Shown here: in pieces, positions 35,461-46,293 of the stretch
Numbering within the stretch: position 1 is the first letter of the stretch
Layout: each line of letters opens with the position of its first letter
NCBI RefSeq assembly: GCF_014196795.1
Contig: NZ_JACIEJ010000008.1
Span: 1-64,000, forward strand
DNA length: 64,000 nucleotides
DNA from: Sagittula marina
Lineage (GTDB): Bacteria; Pseudomonadota; Alphaproteobacteria; Rhodobacterales; Rhodobacteraceae
Direction of reading: 5' to 3'
Made by a program: the position numbers and the translations under genes
Notes under the pieces: generated by a model
Told to the model about the DNA's origin: nothing
The model's database searches: none
What the model saw: the letters and a program-made list of their open reading frames with translations, nothing else

Positions 35461-35966
35461 TGAGCGAACGTGCTGTTCTGGCGGGCGGTTGTTTCTGGGG
35501 CATGCAGGATCTGATCCGCAAGCTGCCCGGCGTCGAAAAGACCGTCGTCGGGTACACCGGCGGTGATGTGCCCAACGCGACCTATCGCAACCATGGAACC
35601 CATGCTGAAGGGATCGAAATCATCTTTGATCCGGAGAAGACAAGTTATCGGCAGTTGCTGGAGTTCTTCTTTCAGATCCACGATCCGTCAACGCCCAACC
35701 GGCAGGGAAATGACGTGGGCATGAGCTATCGCTCCGCCATCTATTATGTGAATGAGGCGCAAAGGGACGTTGCGTTGGACACCATTGCCGATGTGGACGC
35801 GTCTGGCCTGTGGCCCGGCAAGGTGGTGACCGAGGTGGAGCCGGTGGGTGATTTCTGGGCGGCTGAGCCGGAGCACCAGGATTACCTGCAAAGGCTTCCG
35901 ACCGGGTATACCTGCCATTATCCGAGGCCCGGGTGGGTGTTGCCGAGGCGGTCCGCCGCTGAATGA
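35460..35966 (+). CDS. msrA: Peptide methionine-S-sulfoxide reductase
   Basis: A 168-residue protein for the S epimer of methionine sulfoxide. The active-site motif GGCFWGMQ lies at residues 9-16 (Cys11), followed by [13 protein letters not shown] near 31-43 and the EIIFDP and QFFQIHDP-type segments. RSAIYY near 90 is conserved. The start overlaps the msrB stop. C-terminal resolving cysteines are limited to YTCHYPRPG near 150. Confidence 0.95.
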   Translation: MSERAVLAGGCFWGMQDLIRKLPGVEKTVVGYTGGDVPNATYRNHGTHAEGIEIIFDPEKTSYRQLLEFFFQIHDPSTPNRQGNDVGMSYRSAIYYVNEAQRDVALDTIADVDASGLWPGKVVTEVEPVGDFWAAEPEHQDYLQRLPTGYTCHYPRPGWVLPRRSAAE

Positions 35967-36180
35967 CGGTGTTGATACGGGCGCCTCGTGGGGCGCTACG
36001 ATCCCTGCGGGCATGCGGCGTTGGGCGTCGAGGCGGCCAACGAGGGCACCCGTCCGGTCGGTGATCCGAGGTTCAGGACGGGGTCGGACGCTATTTGCGC
36101 AGGCGCAAAGGCGCCCCGCCCACCGTCCCGAAGGGGCTTGCGGATGACCTGTGCCGATCTGACGTGACGTAGAAGGGTGA

Positions 36181-38256
<2,076 letters not shown>

Positions 38257-38355
38257 GAACGGGGGCTGCATCATCTTTTTGATCGTTTGCCTTGCGTAAG
38301 GCTGCCGCCGATCATGGAACCAAATCCGCGTCTCTCCTGTTGTGGGTATGAAAGA

Positions 38356-38377
38356 GGAACACAGGGTTTTGTGTTCC
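38356..38377. promoter_or_regulatory. Palindrome upstream of the DJ-1/PfpI gene
   Basis: GGAACACA (38356-38363) and TGTGTTCC (38370-38377) are perfect 8-base arms with a 6-base spacer, 23 bases ahead of the start codon. It could be a repressor operator or an mRNA hairpin covering the leader. Confidence 0.45.
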
Positions 38378-38400
38378 GAACGACGAGATAGGAGAGACAC

Positions 38401-38961
38401 ATGACCAAGATTACAGACGCGAAAATTCTGATCATCGCCACCCACGGTTTTGAGCAATCCGAACTCGAATTCCCGCGCGACCAGTTGCGGGCCAAAGGTG
38501 CAGAAGTGCATGTTGCAACCCTTGACGGGAAGGCAATCAAGGGCTGGGAAGGCTCTGACTGGGGCCGCGAGGCCGAGGCGGACCTGAAGATCGCTGACGT
38601 CGACGCCACCAAGTACGATGCAATCGTTTTGCCGGGCGGTCAGATCAACCCCGACCTGCTGCGCGTAGATGCGGCGTCGGTGGAACTGGTCCGCAGCTTT
38701 GCGCGCCAAGGCAAGGTTGTCGCAGCGGTATGCCACGCGCCGTGGTTGCTGATCGAAGCGGACATCGTCGCGGGCCGCGAAGTCACCGGCTATCCGTCGA
38801 TCCGAACCGACCTGAAAAACGCAGGTGCCCGTGTGATGGATGAGCCCGTCGTTGCAGACAGCGGCATCGTCACCTCGCGTAATCCTGACGATCTGAAAGC
38901 CTTTGTGTCCAAGATCGTTGAGGAAGTGGAAGAAGGCCGTCACAATCAAAAGGCTGCCTAA
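38401..38961 (+). CDS. DJ-1/PfpI family protein
   Basis: A 186-residue class I glutamine-amidotransferase-like protein of the PfpI/YhbO type. The nucleophile elbow is VAAVCHAPWLL near 112-122, with Cys followed by His, and the acidic partner lies in GFEQSELEFP near 17-26. Proteins of this type act in protein or nucleotide deglycation and stress protection; older names call them intracellular proteases. AGGAGAGACAC precedes the ATG. A palindrome lies in its leader and a terminator follows. Confidence 0.9.
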   Translation: MTKITDAKILIIATHGFEQSELEFPRDQLRAKGAEVHVATLDGKAIKGWEGSDWGREAEADLKIADVDATKYDAIVLPGGQINPDLLRVDAASVELVRSFARQGKVVAAVCHAPWLLIEADIVAGREVTGYPSIRTDLKNAGARVMDEPVVADSGIVTSRNPDDLKAFVSKIVEEVEEGRHNQKAA

Positions 38962-38994
38962 ACCAGCCCTTTGATCATTCGGATCATTGCCTTG

Positions 38995-39022
38995 CCCCCG
39001 CCCAGCCCCGCTGTGGCGGGGG
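38995..39022 (+). terminator. Intrinsic terminator of the DJ-1/PfpI gene
   Basis: CCCCCGCC (38995-39002) and GGCGGGGG (39015-39022) form an 8-bp stem with a 12-base loop, followed by TTTGCTTTGC. Confidence 0.75.
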
Positions 39023-39158
39023 TTTGCTTTGCATTTTCCCGTTTCCGGACGCGGCACGGTGAGGGCAATAACCGCGATATTGTCTCTCCCCTGCCTAAGT
39101 TCAGCCGCGATTCACCGGCATTCCTTGTATCCAACGCAGGAACGACGAGGAGACGGAA

Positions 39159-40064
39159 ATGGATCGTCTTACCGAAATGGAGGCTTTTGCCACCGTGGTA
39201 GACCAGGGCGGCTTCACTGATGCCGCCAAGAAGATGGGGATTTCCAAATCGGCCGTTTCCAAGCATGTATCCAGCCTGGAAGCCCGGCTTGGTGCACGCC
39301 TGTTGAACAGGACGACACGGCGGGTTTCGCCGACGGAGATCGGGCTGGCGTATTACGACCGAGCCCGGCGTGTCTTGAACGACGCAGGCGAAGCGGATGC
39401 GCTCGTGACCTCGATGCAAAGCGCGCCGTCCGGCCTGCTGCGGATTTCGGTGGCAACGGATTTCGGGGTGAACCACCTGTCGCCGGTGCTGGGCGAATTC
39501 CTCGCGGAGTTTCCCGATATCACCGTCAACATGGTGCTGAACAATCGCTATGTTGAACTGATCTCTGAAGGGTTCGACATGGCGATCCGCATCGGTGAGC
39601 TGGAAGACAGCACATTGAAAGCGCGAAAGTTGACCGAGACCTGCAAACGTATGATCGCAGCTCCGGCCTATTTCGAGAAATACGGGCGGCCTCAGCGGAT
39701 CGACGATCTGAACGAACACAAGCTGCTGCACTATTCGAACCAATCTTCCGGCAGCATGTGGAAGCTGACCGCTCCGTCGGGCGAGAAGCGGCAGGTGCGC
39801 ACGGCTGGCTGGCTGACCGTGAACGACGGCCAATCGCTGCTGAACGCCTGCGTCGGCGGGCTCGGGATCGCGTATCTGCCGTCATATCTGTACCATGATG
39901 CCATGGAGGCCGGGCTGGTCGAGGATGCGATCCCCGATCTGCCGGTGGAAACCCAGGGTGTCTACGCCGTCTATCCGCCCGGCCGCTTCACGCAGCCCAA
40001 GGTCCGCGCCTTCATCGACTTCCTCGTTCACTCCTTTGCCGACAAGGGTCCGAACGTCTGGTGA
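39159..40064 (+). CDS. LysR-family transcriptional regulator
   Basis: A 301-residue regulator. The N-terminal helix-turn-helix (about 4-62) has MEAFATVVDQGGFTDAAKKMGISKSAVSKHV, here cited by its SAVSKHV recognition helix, then LEARLGARLLNRTTRRV. The substrate-binding domain (about 90-295) follows the CrgA-like subgroup, with LVTDFG-like ISVATDFGVNHLSPVL. The signal is unknown. The neighbouring DJ-1/PfpI gene upstream is in the same direction but ends in a terminator, so they are probably separate units. Confidence 0.9.
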   Translation: MDRLTEMEAFATVVDQGGFTDAAKKMGISKSAVSKHVSSLEARLGARLLNRTTRRVSPTEIGLAYYDRARRVLNDAGEADALVTSMQSAPSGLLRISVATDFGVNHLSPVLGEFLAEFPDITVNMVLNNRYVELISEGFDMAIRIGELEDSTLKARKLTETCKRMIAAPAYFEKYGRPQRIDDLNEHKLLHYSNQSSGSMWKLTAPSGEKRQVRTAGWLTVNDGQSLLNACVGGLGIAYLPSYLYHDAMEAGLVEDAIPDLPVETQGVYAVYPPGRFTQPKVRAFIDFLVHSFADKGPNVW

Positions 40065-40127
40065 CACCGGTGGGCGCCTGTCGCCCTCTGGAACTGCTTT
40101 TCCTCTGCCTGATGCTAGGCACCAACT

Positions 40128-40167
40128 GCCCCCGTCGACAGAAAGGTCGGTCGGGGGCTTCTTTTTT
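40128..40167 (+). terminator. Intrinsic terminator of the LysR gene
   Basis: GCCCCCGTCGAC (from 40128) pairs with GTCGGTCGGGGGC (to 40158), with one extra base, followed by TTCTTTTTT. Confidence 0.88.
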
Positions 40168-40210
40168 GTGGTGCCAGGATCTCGGTGGGTCGACTAGATC
40201 AAGGGCCGGG

Positions 40211-41140
40211 TCATTCGGTCGAGAGCAAGACGGCTTCGATACGGCGGTTGGCCTCGCGCCCCTCCTCGGTGAGGTTGGAGGCGACAGGGGAAAGATACCC
40301 CGCCCCCTCGGCAGAGAGTTGCGCGGTGGGGGTGCCGTGGCGCTCGCGCAGGTAACTCACCGCGGACCCGGCCCGCCGCAAGGAGATGGCACGATTCGCG
40401 TCGAGCGAACCTGTGGCGTCGGTATGGCCAACGATCAGCAACCGGCGCGAGGGGTTGGTCGCGAGGTAGTCCGCGAGCGCATCAAGCGAGGCGATGGCGC
40501 CTGCGCCAAGCGTCGTAGAGCCGGTGTCGAAAATCACATCCGGCAGGATCACATGGCCGTCGGCCTCCAGCCTCTGCGCAAGGTCGCCGGTGGCAACGGA
40601 TCGGATCGGCGCGGCATCGGTGATGGTCTCTGCTTGCACGGCGTCGCCCGCGCGGATGATCTGGACGTAGCCGTCACGCGGTCCTTTGCTGGCCAGCAGG
40701 GAGATGGCACCGGCGCCCGGCTTTTGCGCTGCGACAAAATGGAAGTCATCGAGAGAGACGAACATCTCCGGCGCGGGCAGCACCAACGTGGCAAAGCGGA
40801 AGTCGAAGCCGCCACAGCGCTGCGTCGCACAATCCAGCGTGATGTCGTAGCCGTCGGCGATCAGCGCGTCGCGCAGCGGCTCGATCAGCTGGAACGACGA
40901 TGCGCCGCTCTGCGGGATACGCCAGCTTTCAATCTCGATCCGGCCTTCGATCCGTGTGGTGGGCAGGGTGCCGCTGCGGACCGGTCCGGTGGGCAGGGCG
41001 TAGGTGCCCGGCTCCTGGACCGTGGAGTAGGTGCGGGTGGCGGTCTGCGGCAGCGACAGGTTCTGCGCGGCCAGTGGACCTGCGCAGAACGCCAACAGCA
41101 ACCCCAGCCGTTTACCGTGCTTGCGCGTGGTAGTCGTCAT
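40211..41140 (-). CDS. OmpA-family outer membrane/peptidoglycan-associated protein
   Basis: A 309-residue exported protein. The signal peptide runs to LAAQNL near residue 25. The C-terminal OmpA-like domain (about 195-305) shows DVIFDTGSTTL, then LLIVGHTDATGSLDANRAISLRRAGSV-type sequence with the peptidoglycan-binding Asp and Arg, and N-RRIEAVLL at the end. The N-terminal 170 residues are of unknown fold. Its first 29 bases overlap the end of the CMD-family gene in another frame. Last gene of a four-gene minus-strand operon. Confidence 0.87.
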   Translation of the reverse strand: MTTTTRKHGKRLGLLLAFCAGPLAAQNLSLPQTATRTYSTVQEPGTYALPTGPVRSGTLPTTRIEGRIEIESWRIPQSGASSFQLIEPLRDALIADGYDITLDCATQRCGGFDFRFATLVLPAPEMFVSLDDFHFVAAQKPGAGAISLLASKGPRDGYVQIIRAGDAVQAETITDAAPIRSVATGDLAQRLEADGHVILPDVIFDTGSTTLGAGAIASLDALADYLATNPSRRLLIVGHTDATGSLDANRAISLRRAGSAVSYLRERHGTPTAQLSAEGAGYLSPVASNLTEEGREANRRIEAVLLSTE

Positions 41141-41678
41141 TCGGCCGCATATCCGTGGCCGAGGCCACCCGGTTGGTCATGTTGAAAAAGCCCGCCACAT
41201 TGACGATGTCCCAGATGTCCCGCTCGGAGAACCCCGCATCGCGCAATCCCTCGCGGTCGTATTCACCGATCTTGGCGCTTTCGATCGTCATCTTTTCAGC
41301 AAAAGCGAGCATGGCGCGATGACGGTGTTTCAGGTCGGCCACGCGCCAGTTCATCACCAGCATCTCGCCCAGCTTGGGGTCGCCGGACAGGTCACGCACG
41401 GCAGCACCGTGGGCGGTGAGGCAGTAAAAGCACTTGTTCACCGAGGAAACAACCACGGCGATCATCTCGCGCTCCAGCTTGGTCAGGCCGCTGTCTGCCA
41501 GCATCAGATCGTTGTAGAGGGTGGTGAAGGCGTTCAGCTTGTCGATGTTAAACGCATAGGCGCGCAGGACGTTCGGAACCATGCCGAGCTTTTCTTCGCA
41601 GATGTCGAAGTACTTCTGCGTTTGCTCTGGCAGCGGGTCGACCGGCAGCAGGTTCAATGCGGTGGGTTTGTCGGTCAC
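41112..41678 (-). CDS. Peroxidase-related CMD/AhpD-family protein
   Basis: A 188-residue all-helical protein with the AhpD-type motif NKCFYCLTAHG near 81-91, in which the CxxC pair and the His suit a thiol-dependent peroxidase. The C-terminal NVAGFFNMTNRVASATDMRPN block is typical of the uncharacterised peroxidase-related enzyme group. It overlaps the GNAT gene upstream by ATGA and the OmpA-family gene downstream by 29 bases. The substrate is unknown. Confidence 0.88.
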   Translation of the reverse strand: MTDKPTALNLLPVDPLPEQTQKYFDICEEKLGMVPNVLRAYAFNIDKLNAFTTLYNDLMLADSGLTKLEREMIAVVVSSVNKCFYCLTAHGAAVRDLSGDPKLGEMLVMNWRVADLKHRHRAMLAFAEKMTIESAKIGEYDREGLRDAGFSERDIWDIVNVAGFFNMTNRVASATDMRPNDDYHAQAR

Positions 41679-42433
41679 TGTGTATCGCTTTCGCTATCAA
41701 GGATGCGGTAATGGTAACGCCCCGCGACCTCCATCTGCAACGACCGATACAGCGCGGAGGCCGCAGTGTTTTGTTCGGTCGCGGCGCAGGCGATCCAGCG
41801 GGCGCCTTTCGACGCGGCCCAAAGCGCGGCGCAGCGCATCATCCAGCCCCCCAGCGCCTTTCCGCGGTGCTGTTCGAGGATATGGAGTGCGTGAACCATG
41901 GCTATGTCGTCGTGGATGGCGCAAAAGCCCACGCCGGCAGCCTTGTCCGAGACACGTCCGAACAGGCCCGTCTTGGGCGGGGCGGCGCGGTTCATGACGC
42001 GCTGCCGAGCGGCACCGATATCGCCGTCCTCCCAGAGCTCGCGCATGATGGCGAGGGGCTCCCAGATGGCAAAGGCCGAAACCCGGGGCAGGGATCGGTC
42101 GGTCAGATGGTCAATCGGGGCAAGCCAGATCTGTGTCGGGTCGGCTCGCGCATAGCCCTGGGCCGCCAGCGTCACATCCAGCGTGGTGTCCGAGGGGGTC
42201 AGGTCGGGACGGATCATGAAAAGCGGGTCTTGCCCCATCATCCGCATGGCGCTGTCCGCCGCTGTCACATCGTCGAGCCGCCAGGCGTCACGCGCCGTTG
42301 CGGCTGACACACGTTTGCCGCCGCCACGCCCCTCCCGCAGGGTCCAGGGCCCGGTGTCCACCTTGGCCGCAGCGGGCCATGTGGCGTCCAGCACGTCGAA
42401 CAACCGGGGAAGATCGGGCCTGGTCTGGCTCAT
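41675..42433 (-). CDS. GNAT-family N-acetyltransferase
   Basis: A 252-residue protein. The acetyl-CoA-binding motif A is in the C-terminal half: VHALHILEQHRGKALGGWMM (near 180-199), followed by AASALYRSLQME near 227-238. The N-terminal half (about 1-130) is an extra domain without an obvious match. It overlaps neighbours on both sides by 4 bases. The acceptor is unknown. Confidence 0.8.
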   Translation of the reverse strand: MSQTRPDLPRLFDVLDATWPAAAKVDTGPWTLREGRGGGKRVSAATARDAWRLDDVTAADSAMRMMGQDPLFMIRPDLTPSDTTLDVTLAAQGYARADPTQIWLAPIDHLTDRSLPRVSAFAIWEPLAIMRELWEDGDIGAARQRVMNRAAPPKTGLFGRVSDKAAGVGFCAIHDDIAMVHALHILEQHRGKALGGWMMRCAALWAASKGARWIACAATEQNTAASALYRSLQMEVAGRYHYRILDSESDTQ

Positions 42434-43161
42434 GCGGCCGCGTCCGTGAACAACGCGTTCAGGCGGGTCATGGCGGCATCCAGACGGGCGCCGTCCGATC
42501 CCCGCACCACGAGGTTGGTGCCGTAGATGCCGTCCTTCTGGAATGGGTAGGAGCCGAATTGGAGATCGTTGAACTCCTCGGCCAATGCGCCCAGCGGCTG
42601 GGCAACGTCGCCTTCGCCGCGCATGACACGCAGGGTTTGCGACAGGATGGGCGCGCCACCGGTCAGGGAGGGAAGCAGGCTGGCGACCATGGCTTGAAAG
42701 ACGCTCGGAACGCCGGCCATGACGTGGACGTTCTGCAGGGAAAATCCCGGCGCGATGGAGACCGGGTTTTCGATCAGCGTGGCGCCATCGGGAATGCGGG
42801 CCATGCGCAGGCGCGCTTCGTTCAGCTCCGATCCGGTGCGGTCGTAATGCGCCTGTAGCAGCGCACGGGCATCGTCACGCACGGTGATCGGCACACCGAA
42901 CGCCTCCGCCACGCAAGGGGCGGTGATGTCGTCATGCGTTGGGCCTATGCCGCCAGAGGTCACCACGTGGTCATAGGCTGCACTCAACGCCTGCACAGCG
43001 GCGACGATGGCGGCGTGATCGTCAGACACCACGCGAACCTCACGCAGGTCGATGCCGTGGCGGGTGAATTCATTGGCAAGGAAATGCATGTTGCTGTCGC
43101 GGGTGCGGCCTGAGAGGATCTCGTCGCCGATCACCAGCATGGCGGCGGTGGGGTTGGACAT
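42430..43161 (-). CDS. CinA-like molybdopterin-binding-domain protein
   Basis: A 243-residue protein with the MoCF_biosynth fold of CinA/MoeA: VIGDEILSGRTRDSN near 10-24 and VVTSGGIGPTHDDIT near 66-80. The C-terminal PncC-type amidase domain of full CinA is absent, so a nicotinamide-nucleotide amidase activity is not expected; a pyrophosphatase-like activity is possible. GAAAGGAAG precedes ATG 43161. First gene of the four-gene operon, divergent from sfsA. Confidence 0.85.
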   Translation of the reverse strand: MSNPTAAMLVIGDEILSGRTRDSNMHFLANEFTRHGIDLREVRVVSDDHAAIVAAVQALSAAYDHVVTSGGIGPTHDDITAPCVAEAFGVPITVRDDARALLQAHYDRTGSELNEARLRMARIPDGATLIENPVSIAPGFSLQNVHVMAGVPSVFQAMVASLLPSLTGGAPILSQTLRVMRGEGDVAQPLGALAEEFNDLQFGSYPFQKDGIYGTNLVVRGSDGARLDAAMTRLNALFTDAAA

Positions 43162-43229
43162 TCTGGACTTCCTTTCGCAGCGGTCGGGCAGCTTGCGCCG
43201 GGCGTTGCGTAAGGTATAGGGCTCAGATC

Positions 43230-43937
43230 ATGCGCTTTCAAACACAACTGGTGCCTGCGACATTGATACGCCGTTACAAGCGGTTCCTGGCGGATTGCCT
43301 GCTGGAGGACGGTCGCGAGGTGACGGCCCATGTGGCGAACCCCGGCTCCATGCTGGGGCTGGCCGACGAGGGCATGCGGATCTGGCTGGAACCGAACGAC
43401 GACCCAAGGAAAAAGCTCAAATGGGCTTGGCGGCTGGTGGAGCAGCCCGGAGGGCATTTTATCGGTGTCGATACGGGCGCGGCGAACCGGCTGGTCAAGC
43501 CCGCACTGATGGCGGGTCAGATCGCCGGGCTGGACGGCTACGACATTGTTCGCCCCGAAGTCATGTACGGAGAAAGCAGCCGCGTCGACTTCCTCCTCAG
43601 CGGTGGCCGACCGGATTGCTACGTCGAAGTCAAATCTGTCACGCTCTCGCGGCAGACGGGGCTGGCGGAGTTCCCGGACAGCAAGACGGCGCGTGGCACG
43701 AAACATCTGGGTGAGCTGGCGGCCATGGTCGCCCAAGGGCACCGGGCGGTGATGCTCTATCTGGTTCAACGCACCGACGCCGAACGCGTCACGCTCGCCG
43801 CTGACATCGACCCGGTTTACGCCGCAGCCTTTGCGGAGGCGACGGCCGCGGGTGTCGAGGTGCTTTCCCTGAGCTGCCAGATCACCCCCTCCGGCATAAC
43901 ACTCGGGCAGCCGCTGCCCTTTCAGCCGCCGAAATAG
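43230..43937 (+). CDS. sfsA: SfsA family protein (DNA/RNA nuclease)
   Basis: A 235-residue protein matching SfsA end to end: RRYKRFLADCLLEDG near 10-24, HVANPGSMLGL near 34-44, SRVDFLLS and CYVEVKSVTL near 111-137 (the PD-(D/E)XK nuclease-like core), FPDSKTARGTKHLGEL near 149-164. E. coli SfsA was first linked to sugar fermentation and has nuclease-like features. A hairpin follows the stop. Confidence 0.92.
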   Translation: MRFQTQLVPATLIRRYKRFLADCLLEDGREVTAHVANPGSMLGLADEGMRIWLEPNDDPRKKLKWAWRLVEQPGGHFIGVDTGAANRLVKPALMAGQIAGLDGYDIVRPEVMYGESSRVDFLLSGGRPDCYVEVKSVTLSRQTGLAEFPDSKTARGTKHLGELAAMVAQGHRAVMLYLVQRTDAERVTLAADIDPVYAAAFAEATAAGVEVLSLSCQITPSGITLGQPLPFQPPK

Positions 43938-43941
43938 AAAA

Positions 43942-43975
43942 GGCCGCGCCACAAAATGCGGCACGGCCCTTGTTT
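43942..43975 (+). terminator. Terminator after sfsA
   Basis: GGCCGCGCC (43942-43950) pairs with GGCACGGCC (43960-43968) with one mismatch, followed by CTTGTTT. Confidence 0.65.
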
Positions 43976-44033
43976 CTATGCGTCCCGACAGTGGTCCGGG
44001 GTCCGGGGCAGCGCCCCGCACCGGTGTTCAGGC

Positions 44034-44954
44034 TCAGACCTTCAGGTTCGGGATGATCTGCTTCTTGCGGGACATGATGCCCGGCAGAACCACGGTGTCG
44101 CCGTCAACCGTCGCGCCAAAGGACTTTTCCGCCACGGCTTTTACCCGTTCGTTGGGGACCAGCAGGGTGGCTTCTTCCTTCAGAATGTCCACGACGAACA
44201 AGAGCACTTCGTCGACGCCGTCTTCGGACTGAACGGTGTTGTAGGTGTTCATCAGGCTTTCTTTGCGGTCGAGCGGGATCTCCGGTGCGGTGGTTTCCAG
44301 TACGGAGACACGGAATTTCACGCCGTCCACTTCGTATTCCTTGGAATCCATGCGGATCAGTTCAGCGTCAGAGAACGCCGAGACATCGGATTTCGCGGCG
44401 AACATCTGCGCGGCAAAGTCGCCCAGATCGACGCCCAGATCCTTGGCGAGGCTTTCGGCCACTGCGCGGTCATGGTCGGTCGTCGTGGGGGAGCGGAATT
44501 CCAGCGTGTCCGACAGGATGCAGGTCAGCGCCGCGCCCTTGATCTCTTTCGGAGCCTTGGCCATGTCCGCTTCGCCGATCAGGTCGACCATGATCGTGGC
44601 GGTGCAGGCCAGCGGGCGCACGGTGATGTCGATGGGGCCTTTGGTTTCCAGCCCGCCGACCAGCTTGTGGTGGTCGATGATCGCGGTGATGTTGGCCGCG
44701 TTGATCGAGGCGGGCAGTTCGGCGGGGTTGTTGGTGTCCACGATCACGACGTCCTGACCTTCGGCCACGTCCGAGATGATCTCGGGCTTGTCGAGGCCCC
44801 AGTGTTGCAACATGAAAGCCGCTTCGGTGTTGGGTTCGCCCAGCAGAACCGGCTTGGCGTCGACGCCCTTGGACTTCAGGTACCACGACCAGAAGATCGG
44901 GGAGCCGGTAGAATCGGTGTCAGGGGATTTGTGGCCAAAAACAAGCGTTGTCAT
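44034..44954 (-). CDS. ppaC: Manganese-dependent inorganic pyrophosphatase (family II)
   Basis: A 306-residue DHH-type pyrophosphatase. Metal and substrate motifs are GHKSPDTDS at 8-16, VDTNNPAE near 72-79, the DHH signature IIDHHKLVGG near 93-102, the second Asp in SDTLEF near 148, and the C-terminal SRKKQ near 296 that grips pyrophosphate. No CBS regulatory domains. A good sigma-70-like promoter stands upstream at 44988-45016. Confidence 0.96.
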   Translation of the reverse strand: MTTLVFGHKSPDTDSTGSPIFWSWYLKSKGVDAKPVLLGEPNTEAAFMLQHWGLDKPEIISDVAEGQDVVIVDTNNPAELPASINAANITAIIDHHKLVGGLETKGPIDITVRPLACTATIMVDLIGEADMAKAPKEIKGAALTCILSDTLEFRSPTTTDHDRAVAESLAKDLGVDLGDFAAQMFAAKSDVSAFSDAELIRMDSKEYEVDGVKFRVSVLETTAPEIPLDRKESLMNTYNTVQSEDGVDEVLLFVVDILKEEATLLVPNERVKAVAEKSFGATVDGDTVVLPGIMSRKKQIIPNLKV

Positions 44955-44987
44955 GGGTGTCCTCGCGGTTCAAATGCATTTTGCCGC

Positions 44988-45016
44988 GCTATAATGCTGT
45001 GCTTGCGTATTGTCAC
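44988..45016 (-). promoter_or_regulatory. Sigma-70-type promoter of ppaC
   Basis: On the minus strand, GTGACA (-35, 45016-45011) and TATAGC (-10, 44993-44988) are separated by exactly 17 bases, about 33 bases ahead of the ATG. Confidence 0.55.
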
Positions 45017-45069
45017 CCCGGGACGCGCCATGTGCGACCATGGGAGCAGGGCACCGCACCGACGGGGTA

Positions 45070-46236
45070 TCAGCGTGGCGGTGGTGTGCTGGCTTGCACG
45101 TATGGCGTCCAATCGGTGATGTCGGGGTAGTATCGGGCGCGCCACGCGCGGACCTTGGGGTTCATGACGCGCTTCCAGACCGGCGGGATCAACGCGGCCA
45201 TTGCCATCAGCGGGTAGCCGTAGGGCAGTTGCGGCGCTTCGTCAGCGGTATAGGTCTGCAACAGCGGGAAGCGGCGGTCGGGCTTGTAGTGGTGATCCGA
45301 ATGGCGCTGAAGGTTGATCATCAGCCAGTTCGTGGCCGTGTGTGATGCATTCCAGGAATGGCGCGGCTGGACGTGTTCGTATTTTCCCTCGCCCAGATGC
45401 CGGCGGGTCAGCCCGTAGTGTTCAACATAGTTGACCAATTCGAGCTGCCAGATCGCCACGCCCGCCTGCACGGCAAACAGCAACACGCCAAGCCAGCCAC
45501 CGACCACATAGGCCAGCACCAACATCGCCGCCTGTAGCGCCCAATAGCGCCAGAAGGGATTGCTGCGGTGGGTCCAGGGCAGGGACTTGCGGGCCAGCAT
45601 CGCCTTTTCGGCCCGGAACGACGAGTGCAGGGATTGCCGCAGGACACGCGGGTAAAAGCGGTGGAACCCTTCGTTGTAACGCGCGGTCACCGGATCGCGC
45701 GGTGTGCCGACGTAGCGGTGATGCACCAGCAGGTGTTCGCTGCGAAAATGCGAATACAGCACCATGGCCAGCAGAATATCGGCCAGCCAGCGTTCTCTGG
45801 CGTTGCGCTGGTGCAGCAGTTCGTGGGCGTAGACGATGCCGACGGTCCCGGTCATGACGCCGGTGCCGAACATGACGCCGTAGATTTCCCAGCCGTTCAG
45901 GTGGTCGGCGCGGGTCACGTAGTACAGCAGGCCAAACAGCGTCACGAATTGCAGCGGCACCCAGATCTGCGTGAGCAGGCGATACCAGAAAAGCTGATCT
46001 TCGGTGGTGTCCAGATCGGCGTTGGCGGTGTTCAATCCGGCGAGGGTGTCGATGGCAGAGAACAGATACCATGTGGCCAGCGGCACGAGCAGCACCCAGA
46101 GACCGCCTTGTATCGCACCGATCCAGACCAGCGGGATCAGCACGAAAGACAGGAAGAATGGCGCGGCAGCGGTAAAGCGCGCCACGCGGGCCGCCGGGAT
46201 GCGGGTCTGTGCGTCGGGCCGTTCTGCAATGCTCAT
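45070..46236 (-). CDS. alkB: Alkane 1-monooxygenase, AlkB type
   Basis: A 388-residue integral membrane non-heme diiron hydroxylase. The histidine boxes are HELLHQ near 143, SEHLLVHH near 172, and LQRHSDHHYKPDR near 318, and NYVEHYGL near 270 marks alkane hydroxylases. About six TM segments. The first box has Gln where HELxHK is usual. No rubredoxin or rubredoxin reductase gene is adjacent, so electron donors must lie elsewhere. Substrate range (alkanes or other terminal methyl groups) cannot be read from sequence. Confidence 0.92.
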   Translation of the reverse strand: MSIAERPDAQTRIPAARVARFTAAAPFFLSFVLIPLVWIGAIQGGLWVLLVPLATWYLFSAIDTLAGLNTANADLDTTEDQLFWYRLLTQIWVPLQFVTLFGLLYYVTRADHLNGWEIYGVMFGTGVMTGTVGIVYAHELLHQRNARERWLADILLAMVLYSHFRSEHLLVHHRYVGTPRDPVTARYNEGFHRFYPRVLRQSLHSSFRAEKAMLARKSLPWTHRSNPFWRYWALQAAMLVLAYVVGGWLGVLLFAVQAGVAIWQLELVNYVEHYGLTRRHLGEGKYEHVQPRHSWNASHTATNWLMINLQRHSDHHYKPDRRFPLLQTYTADEAPQLPYGYPLMAMAALIPPVWKRVMNPKVRAWRARYYPDITDWTPYVQASTPPPR

Positions 46237-46293
46237 GGGCCTACTCCGGTTTTTGTCTATATAGACGCTCCGGCAGATTGTCCCAAGCGATGT

